A program made the translations under genes and the position numbers. 64,000 nucleotides of DNA from Novosphingobium silvae (GTDB taxonomy: Bacteria > Pseudomonadota > Alphaproteobacteria > Sphingomonadales > Sphingomonadaceae): contig NZ_WVTD01000003.1 in assembly GCF_009856825.1 (NCBI RefSeq), positions 1-64,000 on the forward strand, given 5' to 3'. Below are positions 63,890 through 64,000 of the stretch, in pieces (position 1 is the stretch's first letter; each line of letters starts with the position of its first letter). The notes beneath the pieces are model-generated. The model did not search any database and had not been told where the DNA came from. It was given only the letters and a program-made list of their open reading frames with translations.

Positions 63890-64000
63890 TCAATACCGGC
63901 GGGCGACCGCGAATTCGACGGCTTCTGCCATGGCAGAGCGGGCTTCTCCCGCAGGGAAGCCGGCGATGGCATCGATCGCGCGCTGGGCATAGAGCCGGGC
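63890..64000 (-). CDS. Polyprenyl diphosphate synthase (C-terminal end)
   Basis: Only the last 36 codons are inside the window: ARLYAQRAIDAIAGFPAGEA followed by RSAMAEAVEFAVARRY. This matches the C-terminal helix of octaprenyl/decaprenyl-type trans-prenyl synthases (IspB/DdsA), which make the ubiquinone side chain. The catalytic Asp-rich motifs lie beyond the edge, so the call rests on the tail alone. Confidence 0.6.
   Translation of the reverse strand, partial: ARLYAQRAIDAIAGFPAGEARSAMAEAVEFAVARRY

Noticed and set aside
1-64000. Mobile elements, CRISPR arrays, prophage, toxin-antitoxin or defence islands
   Set aside because: I searched by eye for transposases, integrases, regular repeats and defence-type domains on both strands and found none; gene content is catabolic and housekeeping.

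Overview
The window reads as chromosomal DNA of a high-GC alphaproteobacterium, most likely a sphingomonad (Novosphingobium or Sphingobium type). Three things point there: the gene order trxA-addA-addB-murU-amgK-tsaE-divL, which I recall as an alphaproteobacterial arrangement; an NDUFS4-type complex I accessory subunit; and a benzoate dioxygenase served by a separate ferredoxin and reductase instead of a fused BenC. Genus level is inference. There is no insertion sequence, prophage, CRISPR array, rRNA or tRNA that I can support. Genes are tightly packed, many with 4-base stop/start overlaps.

Region 1 (1-14432) is a benzoate catabolic island. A 12-gene minus-strand run, catB-catC-catA-benA-benB-benD-pcaI-pcaJ-ferredoxin-pcaD-pcaF-ferredoxin reductase (the last cut by the window edge), encodes the whole route benzoate > catechol > cis,cis-muconate > muconolactone > enol-lactone > 3-oxoadipate > 3-oxoadipyl-CoA > succinyl-CoA + acetyl-CoA. 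Divergent from it lie a CatM/BenM-type LysR regulator and an uptake set (AAHS symporter BenK, BenE, outer-membrane porin). Two perfect ATAC-N7-GTAT palindromes, the known BenM/CatM site, sit in front of catB/the regulator and in front of benK.

Region 2 (14499-26219) looks like a stress or low-oxygen module: L,D-transpeptidase, small secreted coiled-coil protein, tandem universal stress protein and P-type cation ATPase on the minus strand; then phosphotransacetylase (broken by a deletion and frameshift), acetate kinase and a FabI-like enoyl reductase on the plus strand; then a secreted EEP-family lipoprotein, a zinc alcohol dehydrogenase and a membrane-anchored HtrA protease on the minus strand. 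An FNR/FixK-like box lies just upstream of the protease.

Region 3 (26250-39151) holds an exporter operon (NodT lipoprotein, HlyD adaptor, RbbA-like double ATPase fused to a permease, YhhJ-like permease), a Tat-exported beta carbonic anhydrase, a TonB receptor/PhoD phosphatase pair and a stress-type short-chain dehydrogenase.

Region 4 (39152-64000) is mostly housekeeping: secA, an acyltransferase, argJ-GST-inositol phosphatase, trxA, then addA/addB (recombination), murU/amgK (peptidoglycan recycling), tsaE (t6A tRNA modification) and a DivL-like PAS kinase-fold protein in one overlapping run. The kinase-like protein has lysine where the phospho-accepting histidine should be. NDUFS4-like, hrpB, a GGDEF-EAL protein, a TonB-like protein and the tail of a polyprenyl diphosphate synthase close the window.
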